From JBMNRY01 sp050944915 (GTDB taxonomy: Bacteria > Bacillota > Limnochordia > JAAZLZ01): a stretch of DNA of 20,949 bases. Shown here one piece after another: positions 1-6,714 of the stretch. The stretch is from contig JBMNRY010000027.1 in NCBI GenBank assembly GCA_050944915.1, positions 1 through 20,949 on the forward strand, written 5' to 3'. The notes beneath the pieces are model-generated. The model ran no database searches, had not been told where the DNA came from, and saw only the letters and a list, made by a program, of their open reading frames with translations. Numbering within the stretch: the stretch's first letter is position 1; every line of letters starts with the position of its first letter. The position numbers were made by a program, and so were the translations under genes.

Positions 1-342
1 TTCTTCGGGGGGAAGTCCACCCCAAACCCTTACTTCTTCACCGCTGATCTCTACCTGCCTGGTGCTGACTCCCCGCTGGCGAATCCGCATTTCGATGTGC
101 CCCCGGGGAATAATCCGACTCCGGCCCGGTCCCGGGGCCTGACCGATGACGACCCCTTGCAGTTCAGACACCAACTCTTCCGGTCCCGTGATTTCTCCGA
201 TCTGACCCAGATGGATCTGGGGACTGGCCACGTAAGAATCTTCCCAAAGAAGGATCTCAACCAAGTCTGTGGCGCCCACGGGAGCCCATAACAGCAGGAC
301 TAGGATCGTGGTGATGATGGAAATCACCTTACAACACCCCAT
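1..342 (-). CDS. flgA: FlgA, flagellar P-ring assembly chaperone (partial, N-terminal 114 codons)
   Basis: FlgA is a periplasmic chaperone needed to assemble the FlgI P-ring around the flagellar rod. The frame stays open from position 342 to the window edge. After a short start it shows a hydrophobic signal segment (VISIITTILVLLLWAPVGA) and then a FlgA-type N-terminal region: IHLGQIGEITGP, an acidic helix, VVIGQAPGPGRSR, and IEMRIRQRGV followed by the start of the SAF-like part. The ATG at 342 overlaps the flgG stop as TAATG and suggests translational coupling. A GTG at 327, seven bases after GGGGTG, is an alternative start. The C-terminal SAF domain lies outside the window. The family call rests on recognised sequence pattern and on the flgF-flgG-flgA order. 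FlgA normally goes with FlgH/FlgI and an outer membrane, which is notable beside sporulation genes. Confidence 0.78.
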   Translation of the reverse strand, partial: MGCCKVISIITTILVLLLWAPVGATDLVEILLWEDSYVASPQIHLGQIGEITGPEELVSELQGVVIGQAPGPGRSRIIPRGHIEMRIRQRGVSTRQVEISGEEVRVWGGLPPEE

Positions 343-1130
343 TAACGCCGCAGATTATTGGCCGTTTGCAGCATTTCATCGGAAGCTTGGATGGCCTTGG
401 AATTAGTCTCGTAGGCCCGTTGGGCGATGATCATATTGACCATTTCTTCGACTACTTCCACGTTTGACATTTCCAGATAGCCTTGGGCTAAGGCGCCAAA
501 ACCTTCGATGCCCGGTGTTCCTTCGATGGGATCGCCGGAAGCAGCCGTTGGTCGATAGAGGTTGCGGCCATAGCTTTGCAAGCCTGCGGGGTTGACGAAA
601 CGATAAAGGAGAATTTGCCCCGCCGGATCGGGCCGATCATCGCCATCGACCATGACATCGACGGTACCATCGGCTCCGATGTTGATGGCTACCGCATCTT
701 CGGGGATGTAGATGTCAGGTTCTAACATATAGCCGTCGGAGGTAACCACCCGACCTAAGCCATCCCGCTTGAAGGCGCCGTCCCGGGTGTAGGCGTAACT
801 GCCGTCGTGGAGAAGCACCCGGAAGAAGCCATCACCTTCGATGACTATATCGAGGGGGTTATCGGTTTGTTGGAATGTCCCTTGACTGAACATCTTTTGC
901 GTGGAAACAGGCCGCACACCGTGGCCGATTTGCAGGCCTGTGGGGATCTGGGCCCCTTGGGCCACCGATGTGCCGGGATAGCGGATGGTCTGGTAGAGAA
1001 GGTCCTGAAAGTCCACTCGACTTTTCTTGAAACCTGTGGTGTTCACGTTCGCCAGGTTGTTGGAAATGGTATCAATGGTAAACTGCTGGGCAGTCATCCC
1101 CGACCCAGCGGTCCACAAAGAACGCATCAT
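342..1130 (-). CDS. flgG: FlgG, flagellar distal rod protein
   Basis: FlgG builds the distal rod of the flagellar basal body. The 262-residue product has the usual length. It has the N-terminal rod signature (GMTAQQFTIDTISNNLANVNTTG is split by its usual helix: GMTAQQ, then ISNNLANVNTTGFKK) and the matching C-terminal helix with MVNMIIAQRAYETNSKAIQ, which pair in the rod. The ATG at 1130 gives the family start MMRSLW and lies seven bases after GGAGGG, so it is preferred to an upstream in-frame TTG at 1145 that would overlap the ribosome binding site. It sits 89 bases downstream of the flgF-like gene and overlaps flgA by one base. In Bacillus the corresponding pair is flhO-flhP. It is exported by the flagellar type III apparatus, so no Sec signal is expected or seen. 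Confidence 0.93.
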   Translation of the reverse strand: MMRSLWTAGSGMTAQQFTIDTISNNLANVNTTGFKKSRVDFQDLLYQTIRYPGTSVAQGAQIPTGLQIGHGVRPVSTQKMFSQGTFQQTDNPLDIVIEGDGFFRVLLHDGSYAYTRDGAFKRDGLGRVVTSDGYMLEPDIYIPEDAVAINIGADGTVDVMVDGDDRPDPAGQILLYRFVNPAGLQSYGRNLYRPTAASGDPIEGTPGIEGFGALAQGYLEMSNVEVVEEMVNMIIAQRAYETNSKAIQASDEMLQTANNLRR

Positions 1131-1219
1131 GGGGCAACCCTCCAAAAGTTTTTCGATGTTAGGTTGAGCTGCATCAGTCGGTCAGCAGCTGGGGGCCCCC
1201 CGTAGGTCCGGCCCCAAAA

Positions 1220-1933
1220 TTATCTCGCCATTTCGTTGACAGCTTTGCCCAAAGTCTCATCATGGGCTTGGATGATCCGTTGGTTAGCTTCGTAGGCCCG
1301 GGTGGCCGTAATCAAATCGACCATTTCCCGGACGACGTTCACGTTGGAATCCTCGAGGAATCCTTGACTGACCTTCACCTCCTGGGCCGGGATCCCCTGG
1401 CCGTAGAATAGGTTGTCACCTAGTTTTTCCACATCACCGGTTAGTTCAGCAATAGCCAGTCTGTCTACTATTTCTCCGGCGACGATGATATCGCCCTCTT
1501 CGGTGACGGTAAAATCAGCATTATCAATCCTGATGGGACCCCTGGTCCCTAAAACCCGGTCTCCCCTCGCGGTGACCAGATAACCGGCGCCATCGAGGCT
1601 GAAATTACCGGCCTTGGTGTAGGCGATCCCCGCCGGTGTTTGGACGGTAAAAAAACCGCCTTCGACGGCTAGATCCAAGGGGTTGCCGGTATGGCGCACT
1701 CCCCCGGGGCTAAACTGGGGTCGAATACCCTCGATACCGGCCCCGGTAGTTAAGGAACCCATCCTCTGGCCATCGGTGGTGCGGTGCAAGTTCAAGTTCG
1801 GAAAGGGGCGCACCAAGGCCACATCCCGTTTGTAGCCCGTCGTGGAAGCGTTGGCTAAATTGTTGGCGACCACATCGGTCCGCCGCTGCTGGACCAGCAT
1901 CCCCGCGGCTGCTGTATAAATCCCTCGAAGCAT
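1220..1933 (-). CDS. FlgF/FlhO-type flagellar rod protein
   Basis: This is a flagellar rod protein of the FlgF/FlgG family. The 237-residue product begins MLRGIYTAAAGM and carries the rod motif VANNLANASTTGYKRD near residue 25. It ends with MVDLITATRAYEANQRII, the C-terminal rod helix. It is shorter than its neighbour FlgG, as expected for FlgF or Bacillus FlhO. The ATG at 1933 is preceded by AAGGGGGG at a workable distance. It is the first gene of a flgF-flgG-flgA run and lies downstream of spoIIID, the position flhO has in Bacillus, although the mbl gene found between them there is missing here. A weak sigma-D-like site lies just upstream. FlgF versus FlhO naming cannot be settled without a tree. 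Confidence 0.85.
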   Translation of the reverse strand: MLRGIYTAAAGMLVQQRRTDVVANNLANASTTGYKRDVALVRPFPNLNLHRTTDGQRMGSLTTGAGIEGIRPQFSPGGVRHTGNPLDLAVEGGFFTVQTPAGIAYTKAGNFSLDGAGYLVTARGDRVLGTRGPIRIDNADFTVTEEGDIIVAGEIVDRLAIAELTGDVEKLGDNLFYGQGIPAQEVKVSQGFLEDSNVNVVREMVDLITATRAYEANQRIIQAHDETLGKAVNEMAR

Positions 1934-1955
1934 AAAAACCCCCCTTTCAACCTCT

Positions 1956-1983
1956 TTTTCGGCAGAAAGGGGGGAGGACTTGA
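1956..1983 (-). promoter_or_regulatory. Possible sigma-D-like flagellar promoter
   Basis: On the minus strand the site reads TCAA, 16 bases, then GCCGAAAA. The flagellar sigma-D consensus is TAAA, about 15 bases, GCCGATAT. It lies 22 bases upstream of the flgF-like start. The -10 half is good and the -35 half weak, so this is a suggestion only. Confidence 0.3.
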
Positions 1984-2055
1984 GGAAAATTTTCCCGCCA
2001 GTTCCTTAGGCTTGTCCCGACGATGAGCCATACAAAGGCCGCTGATCCTAGAAAG

Positions 2056-2071
2056 GGCGGGGGAACCCGCC
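2056..2071 (-). terminator. Weak hairpin after spoIIID
   Basis: On the minus strand GGCGGG and CCCGCC form a six-base-pair stem around a TTCC loop, about 30 bases past the spoIIID stop. The following sequence is only CTTTCTAGG, without a real T-run. It could be a weak terminator that separates spoIIID from the flagellar genes, or simply a GC-rich inverted repeat. Confidence 0.3.
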
Positions 2072-2102
2072 ACCCAGAGGCCTAACTAAACCTAGATCTA
2101 TT

Positions 2103-2363
2103 TCATGAAGCCTGCTCGCGCCGCCGATACTTCCTTCTGGTCGCTTCGCCACCGCGGATATGCCTCTCCGCTTTATTGGCATCGAGGACCTTCTTCACCC
2201 GGGAAGCCAGTTCAGTATTTACCCCCGGCAACCGTTCGGTGACATCTTTGTGCACAGTGCTTTTGCTGACCCCAAAGACGACTGCTGCTTGGCGGACCGT
2301 AGCCCGAGTATTAACGATATAATGACCAATATCAATCACCCGTCGCCGGATGTAGTCCCTCAT
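2103..2363 (-). CDS. spoIIID: SpoIIID, sporulation transcriptional regulator
   Basis: SpoIIID is a small DNA-binding regulator that acts in the mother cell after sigma-E and adjusts the sigma-E regulon before sigma-K. The 86-residue product matches the family across its length: MRDYIRRRVIDIGHYIV at the start, a helix-turn-helix at about residues 22-43 (VRQAAVVFGVSKSTVHKD), then TERLPGVN and RHIRGGEATRRKY near the basic C-terminal end. The ATG at 2363 fits the family N-terminus and has GAGGGG upstream; an in-frame extension to 2393 lies inside the promoter and is not likely. A sigma-E-type promoter lies directly upstream, in line with its known control. It stands alone between the spoIIQ-like gene and the flagellar rod genes. 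Confidence 0.95.
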   Translation of the reverse strand: MRDYIRRRVIDIGHYIVNTRATVRQAAVVFGVSKSTVHKDVTERLPGVNTELASRVKKVLDANKAERHIRGGEATRRKYRRREQAS

Positions 2364-2371
2364 CACTTGTG

Positions 2372-2411
2372 CCCCCTCGCCTTTTTTGTACATCTATATG
2401 CGGCGAGGGGG
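2372..2411 (-). repeat. Inverted repeat covering the spoIIID ribosome binding site
   Basis: CCCCCTCGCC at 2372-2381 and GGCGAGGGGG at 2402-2411 are perfect ten-base inverted repeats with a 20-base loop. In minus-strand RNA the arm near 2372-2381 is the GAGGGGG ribosome binding site of spoIIID, so the hairpin would hide it. The other arm lies inside the spacer of the predicted sigma-E promoter, so only RNA that started further upstream would contain both arms. Confidence 0.6.
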
Positions 2412-2421
2412 GGATTATGAC
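2392..2421 (-). promoter_or_regulatory. Sigma-E-type promoter of spoIIID
   Basis: On the minus strand GTCATAAT (-35, 2414-2421) is followed after 13 bases by CATATAGAT (-10, 2392-2400). This is close to the sigma-E consensus of roughly KCATATT, 13-14 bases, CATACAnT. Bacillus spoIIID is sigma-E dependent. Predicted transcription would start near 2385, giving a short leader of about 20 bases. Confidence 0.65.
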
Positions 2422-2467
2422 TACCGATAGGTGGAGAGGGATAGGATCCCCCTCCCCTAAAATTCCT

Positions 2468-3160
2468 TTAACGGATGAATTGACGGGGATCCACCGTTTT
2501 GCCCCCCTGACGGAGGGTGAATAACAGGTTGCCCTTGCCCGTCCAGCCCACAGGCTGCCCTTGGGCGATGATCTGACCCCGGGCTACGTTCACCCGGTCT
2601 AAGTTATCATAGGTGGTCAACCATCCTTCCCCGTGATCGATGACCACCCGGAAATACCCAGGACCGGTCTCTTCCACCAGCTGCACCTGACCGTGGAGAC
2701 CGGCCCGGACCGGTTCACCTTCGGCCACCGCGATTTCAATGCCGGGATGATACCGCCAATCCTGGTAGAGGGGATGTCGATACCAACCAAAGGCACCGAC
2801 CACCGGCCCTTCTACGGGCCAGATGAGACTTTCCGGGCCTTGACGTTCCCGCAGAGCCCTACTTAAGACGGGCAAACCCCCTTCTCCCTCCAAATGGATC
2901 CGGTTTACCGCTAACAGTTCCTGGAGCCGCTGGGCCATTAACGTTTTTCCTAAATCGATGGGCTCCGGCCGAATGACGGTTACTTGGACTGCTTCCGGCA
3001 TTTCCAAAGGATCGCCCATGGGCATTGGTTGATTACCGACCATAACGACAGCCGCGAGGATTAACCCTAACAGCACTAGCGGTCCCATGAGGGATCGCCA
3101 GGGAATGGTACCAACGGCCCGCCAGATCCGACCGGGAAGCCGGGCTAATCTTTTCAGCAA
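2468..3160 (-). CDS. spoIIQ: SpoIIQ-like membrane protein with degenerate M23 (LytM) domain
   Basis: SpoIIQ is a forespore membrane protein that pairs with SpoIIIAH across the septum during engulfment. The 230-residue product has a basic N-terminus, one membrane segment at about residues 25-42 (MGPLVLLGLILAAVVMVG) and a LytM-type domain from about residue 114. The M23 zinc ligands are mostly lost: the first motif is HPGIE (H138, E142 in place of Asp), the YAHL-like motif is YDNL (N186), and the final HxHF motif reads NLLF (N211, L213). A peptidase activity is therefore not expected. The TTG at 3160 has GGGAAGGGGG upstream; a TTG at 3181 is open but has no ribosome binding site. A sigma-F-like promoter and the place next to spoIIID support SpoIIQ over other M23 proteins. 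Confidence 0.72.
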   Translation of the reverse strand: MLKRLARLPGRIWRAVGTIPWRSLMGPLVLLGLILAAVVMVGNQPMPMGDPLEMPEAVQVTVIRPEPIDLGKTLMAQRLQELLAVNRIHLEGEGGLPVLSRALRERQGPESLIWPVEGPVVGAFGWYRHPLYQDWRYHPGIEIAVAEGEPVRAGLHGQVQLVEETGPGYFRVVIDHGEGWLTTYDNLDRVNVARGQIIAQGQPVGWTGKGNLLFTLRQGGKTVDPRQFIR

Positions 3161-3189
3161 TCCCGTGACCCCCTTCCCCAAAATATTGA

Positions 3190-3216
3190 AGGCTCGTGGT
3201 GTCTAACCACGAGCCT
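3190..3216 (-). terminator. Hairpin between ywmB-like gene and spoIIQ
   Basis: AGGCTCGTGG and CCACGAGCCT form a perfect stem that extends to 11 base pairs around a five-base loop. On the minus strand it is followed after a few bases by ATATTTTT. It lies between the ywmB-like stop at 3263 and the spoIIQ start, so it is a plausible terminator of the upstream operon. It touches the predicted sigma-F -10 element. Confidence 0.5.
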
Positions 3217-3244
3217 ATTATCCCCATATTTTTCCTCTATATAC
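3217..3244 (-). promoter_or_regulatory. Sigma-F-like promoter of spoIIQ
   Basis: On the minus strand GTATA (-35, 3240-3244) is followed after 14 bases by GGGGATAAT (-10, 3217-3225), which fits the sigma-F pattern GYWTA, about 15 bases, GGnnAnAnT. The spacing is one base short. Bacillus spoIIQ is sigma-F dependent, so the match fits the gene call. Confidence 0.5.
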
Positions 3245-3262
3245 ACATACCGACAAGTTTTT

Positions 3263-4063
3263 TCACGGCCGTCCCGACTGGACGATGAGTTCTAAACCGT
3301 CGGCCGTCCCTTCGATCCTAATGCGCATGGGGCCTCCTGCAGGGGTGGAGGCGATGATCTCGCCCCCTTGGGTGGTGAGAAGCCTGCCCCCCACGGAAGT
3401 TAATACCCTTTCGATCTCCACCAGCACATCATCCCAACTGCCCTCTAAGGGTCCCCTGACGGTCACTACCTCGGCGGCTAAACCGCCCCGGCCCAAAAGG
3501 AGCTTTTTCCACCAAGGCAGGGGGTTGTAAAGGGCTTTGGCCAACCGGCGGCGCAGATACAACAGATTCTCCGGGGGCTGGTCGCTGCTCCATTTGATAG
3601 TCATACTCCTTTGGGGCTCGGGACCGGCTCCCCAACTCCCTGGAGCCATGGCTTGGGCCAAAATGGTCAGCTGTTGTTCCGGGAGGGGAGAACCCGTCAA
3701 GCCGTAGACGCCGATCTGGGGCCGGGCTTGACTTTGGATCTCAAAGCCATGGGCTTCTAAGCCTAGAGTCTCCAGGACCCTTTCGGCTTCTTCCTTCAGC
3801 TGGGTTAAAGTCGCCGGCCCTCTCCTGGGCCATCCTTCCAGGAGGATTTCCGCCCTAGGGGAGGCCTTGCTCAACTGGGAGAAGACCATCTGGGCCGGAT
3901 CGGCCCACAGGTAGTGGTGGACCCCCAACTCTAACTGTTGGGCCAAGAGCAGGTAGACCAGCCAGACGATGAAGAAGGTAACCAGCCTTTTGGTGAACCA
4001 ACTCCAGCGAAGCCGAAGAGGAAAGGACAAAGGCCAAATCTTCTTTGGGGCTGTCTCCGCCAC
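3263..4063 (-). CDS. YwmB-like membrane-anchored protein of unknown function
   Basis: I do not recognise a catalytic family here. The 266-residue product has a basic N-terminal region, one membrane segment at about residues 27-42 (LVTFFIVWLVYLLLAQ) and a soluble remainder with two alpha/beta-looking halves. A long Trp-rich stretch (NPLPWWKKLLLG) sits before the second half. Its place after mnaA and before spoIIQ is that of ywmB in Bacillus, and the C-terminal half (VEIERVLTSVGGRLL...) is compatible with the YwmB family, so that name is an inference from position and general pattern. The start is the second of two GTG codons after GGAGGTGA, seven bases downstream; the open frame runs on into mnaA but without a ribosome binding site. 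It ends the large minus-strand operon. Confidence 0.55.
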   Translation of the reverse strand: MAETAPKKIWPLSFPLRLRWSWFTKRLVTFFIVWLVYLLLAQQLELGVHHYLWADPAQMVFSQLSKASPRAEILLEGWPRRGPATLTQLKEEAERVLETLGLEAHGFEIQSQARPQIGVYGLTGSPLPEQQLTILAQAMAPGSWGAGPEPQRSMTIKWSSDQPPENLLYLRRRLAKALYNPLPWWKKLLLGRGGLAAEVVTVRGPLEGSWDDVLVEIERVLTSVGGRLLTTQGGEIIASTPAGGPMRIRIEGTADGLELIVQSGRP

Positions 4064-4067
4064 CACG

Positions 4068-5213
4068 TCACCTCCCTGGCTGAAACTCCGGGGGTAGCTC
4101 TCCACCTTGGAAATACCAGTGGAGGATCTGGGCAATCCGAAGGGCCGCCTGTCCATCGCCATAGGGATTGATAGCTTGGGCCATCTGGGCATACTCCCGG
4201 GGATCCCTCAGGATTTGGGTGATCCCTTGATAAACATGCCTTTCCTCCGTCCCCAAAAGGCGCACCGTCCCCGCTTCTAACCCTTCGGGCCGCTCCGTCG
4301 TCTCCCGAAGGACTAAGACCGGTTTGCCTAAGGCTGGTGCTTCCTCTTGGAGACCGCCGGAATCGGTAACGACGAGATAACTGCGGGCCAAAAGATTGGC
4401 AAACTCCCGGTAATGGGGTGGTTCGATGAGGTGAACCCGAGGTTGTCCCCCAAGATACTGGCGCACCGGCTCCCGGACCCGAGGGTTTTTATGGAGGGAA
4501 AAGACCATTTCCACATCTTTCTCTTCAGCCATCACCGCCCGTAAGGCGGCGAGGATGTTCTCTAAGGGCTGACCCCAGTTTTCCCGTCGGTGCAAGGTCA
4601 CCACCATAATTTTCTTCATAAAATCCAAGGCCGCCAGCTGGGGATCCTGGAAGGGATAAGCGGGCTCGACCATCCCTAATAAGGCATCGATGACGGTATT
4701 TCCGGTGATGAAAATAGATTCGGGATCGATGTTTTCCCCCAGGAGATTCTCCCTGGCTTGGGGGGTGGGGCTAAAGTGGAGTCGGGCTAATTGGGCCGTC
4801 AGCCGCCGGTTCATCTCTTCTGGGTAGGGATTGTAGGGATCGTAACTGCGCAAGCCTGCTTCCACATGGCCCACGGGGATTTGTTGATAAAAGGCGGCTA
4901 GACTGGCGCTGAAGGTCGTCGTCGTATCGCCGTGGACTAAAACAAGGTCCGGTTGGGCTTCCTTAAGGATCCCTTCCAGGCCTCCCAGAACCCGACTGGT
5001 GATTTCCGTAAGACTTTGGCCCGGCTGCATAATGTCTAGATCGTAGTCGGCAGGGATTTGAAAAAGCTCCAAGACCTGATGGAGCATTTCCCGGTGCTGG
5101 CCGGTAACGGCTACACAAGGCAAAAAACGCCCCCCTTTTTTCAACGCATGATAAAGGGGAGCCATTTTAATGCCTTCCGGCCGTGTCCCAAAGATCATCA
5201 TAATCTTCTGCAA
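4068..5213 (-). CDS. mnaA: UDP-N-acetylglucosamine 2-epimerase (non-hydrolysing)
   Basis: This cytoplasmic enzyme interconverts UDP-GlcNAc and UDP-ManNAc, supplying ManNAc for wall or envelope glycans. The 381-residue product is family length and carries IFGTRPEGIKMAPL at the N-terminus, VHGDTTTTFS, GHVEAGLRSY, NPYPEEMNRR, ITGNTVIDAL, LHRRENWGQP and VTDSGGLQEEAPALGKP, which are the known substrate and UDP-binding regions. The TTG at 5213 is chosen because GGAGG, located in the last codons of the tagO gene, lies eight bases before it; a TTG at 5228 would overlap that site. It starts five bases after the tagO stop and is followed by the ywmB-like gene. Position after TagO/WecA suggests the two act in the same lipid-linked glycan pathway. 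Also called wecB. Confidence 0.94.
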   Translation of the reverse strand: MQKIMMIFGTRPEGIKMAPLYHALKKGGRFLPCVAVTGQHREMLHQVLELFQIPADYDLDIMQPGQSLTEITSRVLGGLEGILKEAQPDLVLVHGDTTTTFSASLAAFYQQIPVGHVEAGLRSYDPYNPYPEEMNRRLTAQLARLHFSPTPQARENLLGENIDPESIFITGNTVIDALLGMVEPAYPFQDPQLAALDFMKKIMVVTLHRRENWGQPLENILAALRAVMAEEKDVEMVFSLHKNPRVREPVRQYLGGQPRVHLIEPPHYREFANLLARSYLVVTDSGGLQEEAPALGKPVLVLRETTERPEGLEAGTVRLLGTEERHVYQGITQILRDPREYAQMAQAINPYGDGQAALRIAQILHWYFQGGELPPEFQPGR

Positions 5214-5217
5214 AAAA

Positions 5218-6249
5218 TCAGCCTCCAAATCGACCCCGGGCCCGATGGGAGCTGATCACCCCTAGTTTGCGGGCCAACAGGGCGGCACCTAATCCCACAA
5301 AGATGAATAACAAGGTGCTGGCAATAGTCTCTAAGCCGGCCAACCAGAGGCCGATGGTGCCGAAAAAGGAGCCGATGAAGTACATGACCATCACCGCCTG
5401 CCGTTGGGTTAAGCCCAAATCCAGCAATCGGTGGTGAACATGGCCCTTATCGGCCACATAAAAGGGAGTGCCCCGCTGCCACCGGCGGACGATGGCAAAA
5501 AGGGTATCGAAAATAGGCACACCTAGAATAAGGATGGGCACCGTTAAAGCGATGGTCGTCGGACCCTTCAGGGCTCCTTGGACCGCGATGGCCCCCAGCA
5601 TAAAGCCTAGAAACATGGCCCCGGCATCGCCCATAAAAATGGTAGCCGGGTTGAAGTTGTGGGGCAAAAATCCGATACAACTGCCGGCCAAGGCGATGGT
5701 GAGGAAGGCCGCTAAAGTTTGTCCCCGCTGCAAAGCGATTAAGAAGAGGGGGAAACAGGCGATGCTGGCGATCCCCGCGGCCAGTCCATCGAGGCCGTCG
5801 ATGAGATTGATGGTATTGGTAACGGCGACGATCCATAAGATGGTCACCGGTGTTGCCAAAGGACCTAAGTACAGCATATCCCCGAAGGGATTGGTGACGA
5901 ATTCGATTCTCAGACCAAACCTGGTCAATAAATAGGCGACGGCGATCTGACCGGCCAGTTTGATTAAAGGCCTTAGACTCCACCGATCATCGATGAGGCC
6001 TAAGAGGAGAATCAAGCCGCCGCTGGCCAGGATACCGGCCGTCGTCCTGGATAAGGGCAAGGTGAGGAGAACTGGGATGGTGAACCCGAGGAAAATGCCT
6101 ACTCCCCCACCGGTGGGGACGGGTACCCGGTTCACCCGCCGTTCGTTGGGCCGATCGATGAATCCGTAACGGACCGCCAAACGGCGAACCAAGGGGGTAA
6201 TCAAAAAGGTAATGACTAGGGCCGTAAAGAAAGCCCCCAAGTATCCCAT
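5218..6249 (-). CDS. tagO: Undecaprenyl-phosphate GlcNAc-1-phosphate transferase (TagO/WecA)
   Basis: This integral membrane enzyme moves GlcNAc-1-phosphate from UDP-GlcNAc to undecaprenyl phosphate, the first step of several envelope glycans. The 343-residue product is almost entirely hydrophobic with about ten or eleven membrane segments. The family motifs are present: DD at 87-88, the NTINLIDGLDGLAAG loop at about 145-159, the magnesium-binding region around D208 (GDAGAMFLG) and the cytoplasmic GHVHH at about 269-273. The ATG at 6249 has GAGGAG upstream, in the last codons of the deaminase gene, seven bases away from its stop. It is followed at once by mnaA. In a diderm the product could feed an enterobacterial-common-antigen-like or O-antigen-type polymer rather than teichoic acid; the sequence does not say which. 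Confidence 0.94.
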   Translation of the reverse strand: MGYLGAFFTALVITFLITPLVRRLAVRYGFIDRPNERRVNRVPVPTGGGVGIFLGFTIPVLLTLPLSRTTAGILASGGLILLLGLIDDRWSLRPLIKLAGQIAVAYLLTRFGLRIEFVTNPFGDMLYLGPLATPVTILWIVAVTNTINLIDGLDGLAAGIASIACFPLFLIALQRGQTLAAFLTIALAGSCIGFLPHNFNPATIFMGDAGAMFLGFMLGAIAVQGALKGPTTIALTVPILILGVPIFDTLFAIVRRWQRGTPFYVADKGHVHHRLLDLGLTQRQAVMVMYFIGSFFGTIGLWLAGLETIASTLLFIFVGLGAALLARKLGVISSHRARGRFGG

Positions 6250-6255
6250 TTTTAT

Positions 6256-6714
6256 CTACTCCTCCACAGGGCGACGGATCACTTGGATTTGACCTTCATC
6301 GAGAATTTCTTTGGCTAACCCATCGGGATAATCTCCTTGGATGACCACCGTTTTAATCCCCGCGTTGACGATCATTTTGGCGCACAGTACACAAGGTTGA
6401 ATAGTCGAATAAAGGGTGGCACCCTTGATGGCCACACCGTGGAGGGCGGCCTGGATGATCGCGTTTTGCTCCGCGTGGATCCCCCGACAGAGCTCATGGC
6501 GCTCCCCCGAAGGAACCCCTAACCGTTCCCGCAGACAGCCTACTTCGCTGCAGTGGGCCAACCCTGAAGGTGCCCCGTTATAACCGGTAGTCAAAATCCT
6601 CTTCTCCACCACGATGACCGCCCCCACCTGCCGCCGCAGACAAGTGGAACGCTGGGCTATTAATTGGGCGATCTGTAAGAAATAGTCGTCCCAACTGGGC
6701 CTATTTCGTTCCAT
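6256..6714 (-). CDS. comEB: Deoxycytidylate (dCMP) deaminase, ComEB-like
   Basis: This enzyme deaminates dCMP to dUMP, a source of dTMP. The 152-residue product has the zinc site HAE (H80, E82) and PCVLC (C108, C111), the YNGAPSG loop near residue 45 and an inserted Cys/His-rich stretch (HCSEVGCLRE...HELC) common in this family. The ATG at 6714 gives MERNRPSWDDYF, like known dCMP deaminases, with GGGAG nine bases upstream. An in-frame ATG at 6732 has no usable ribosome binding site. The chosen start overlaps the end of upp by 14 bases, so the two are probably coupled. It lies in the rpiB-upp-comEB-tagO-mnaA run seen in many Clostridia. Confidence 0.92.
   Translation of the reverse strand: MERNRPSWDDYFLQIAQLIAQRSTCLRRQVGAVIVVEKRILTTGYNGAPSGLAHCSEVGCLRERLGVPSGERHELCRGIHAEQNAIIQAALHGVAIKGATLYSTIQPCVLCAKMIVNAGIKTVVIQGDYPDGLAKEILDEGQIQVIRRPVEE

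Noticed and set aside
4064..4192. N-terminal extension of the ywmB-like frame
   Set aside because: It would overlap the end of mnaA by more than 100 bases and lacks a ribosome binding site; GGAGGTGA sits just before the GTG pair at 4063-4066.
5468..5935. Plus-strand frame of 155 codons inside tagO
   Set aside because: Basic, low-complexity translation opposite a clearly real membrane protein gene; an antisense shadow.
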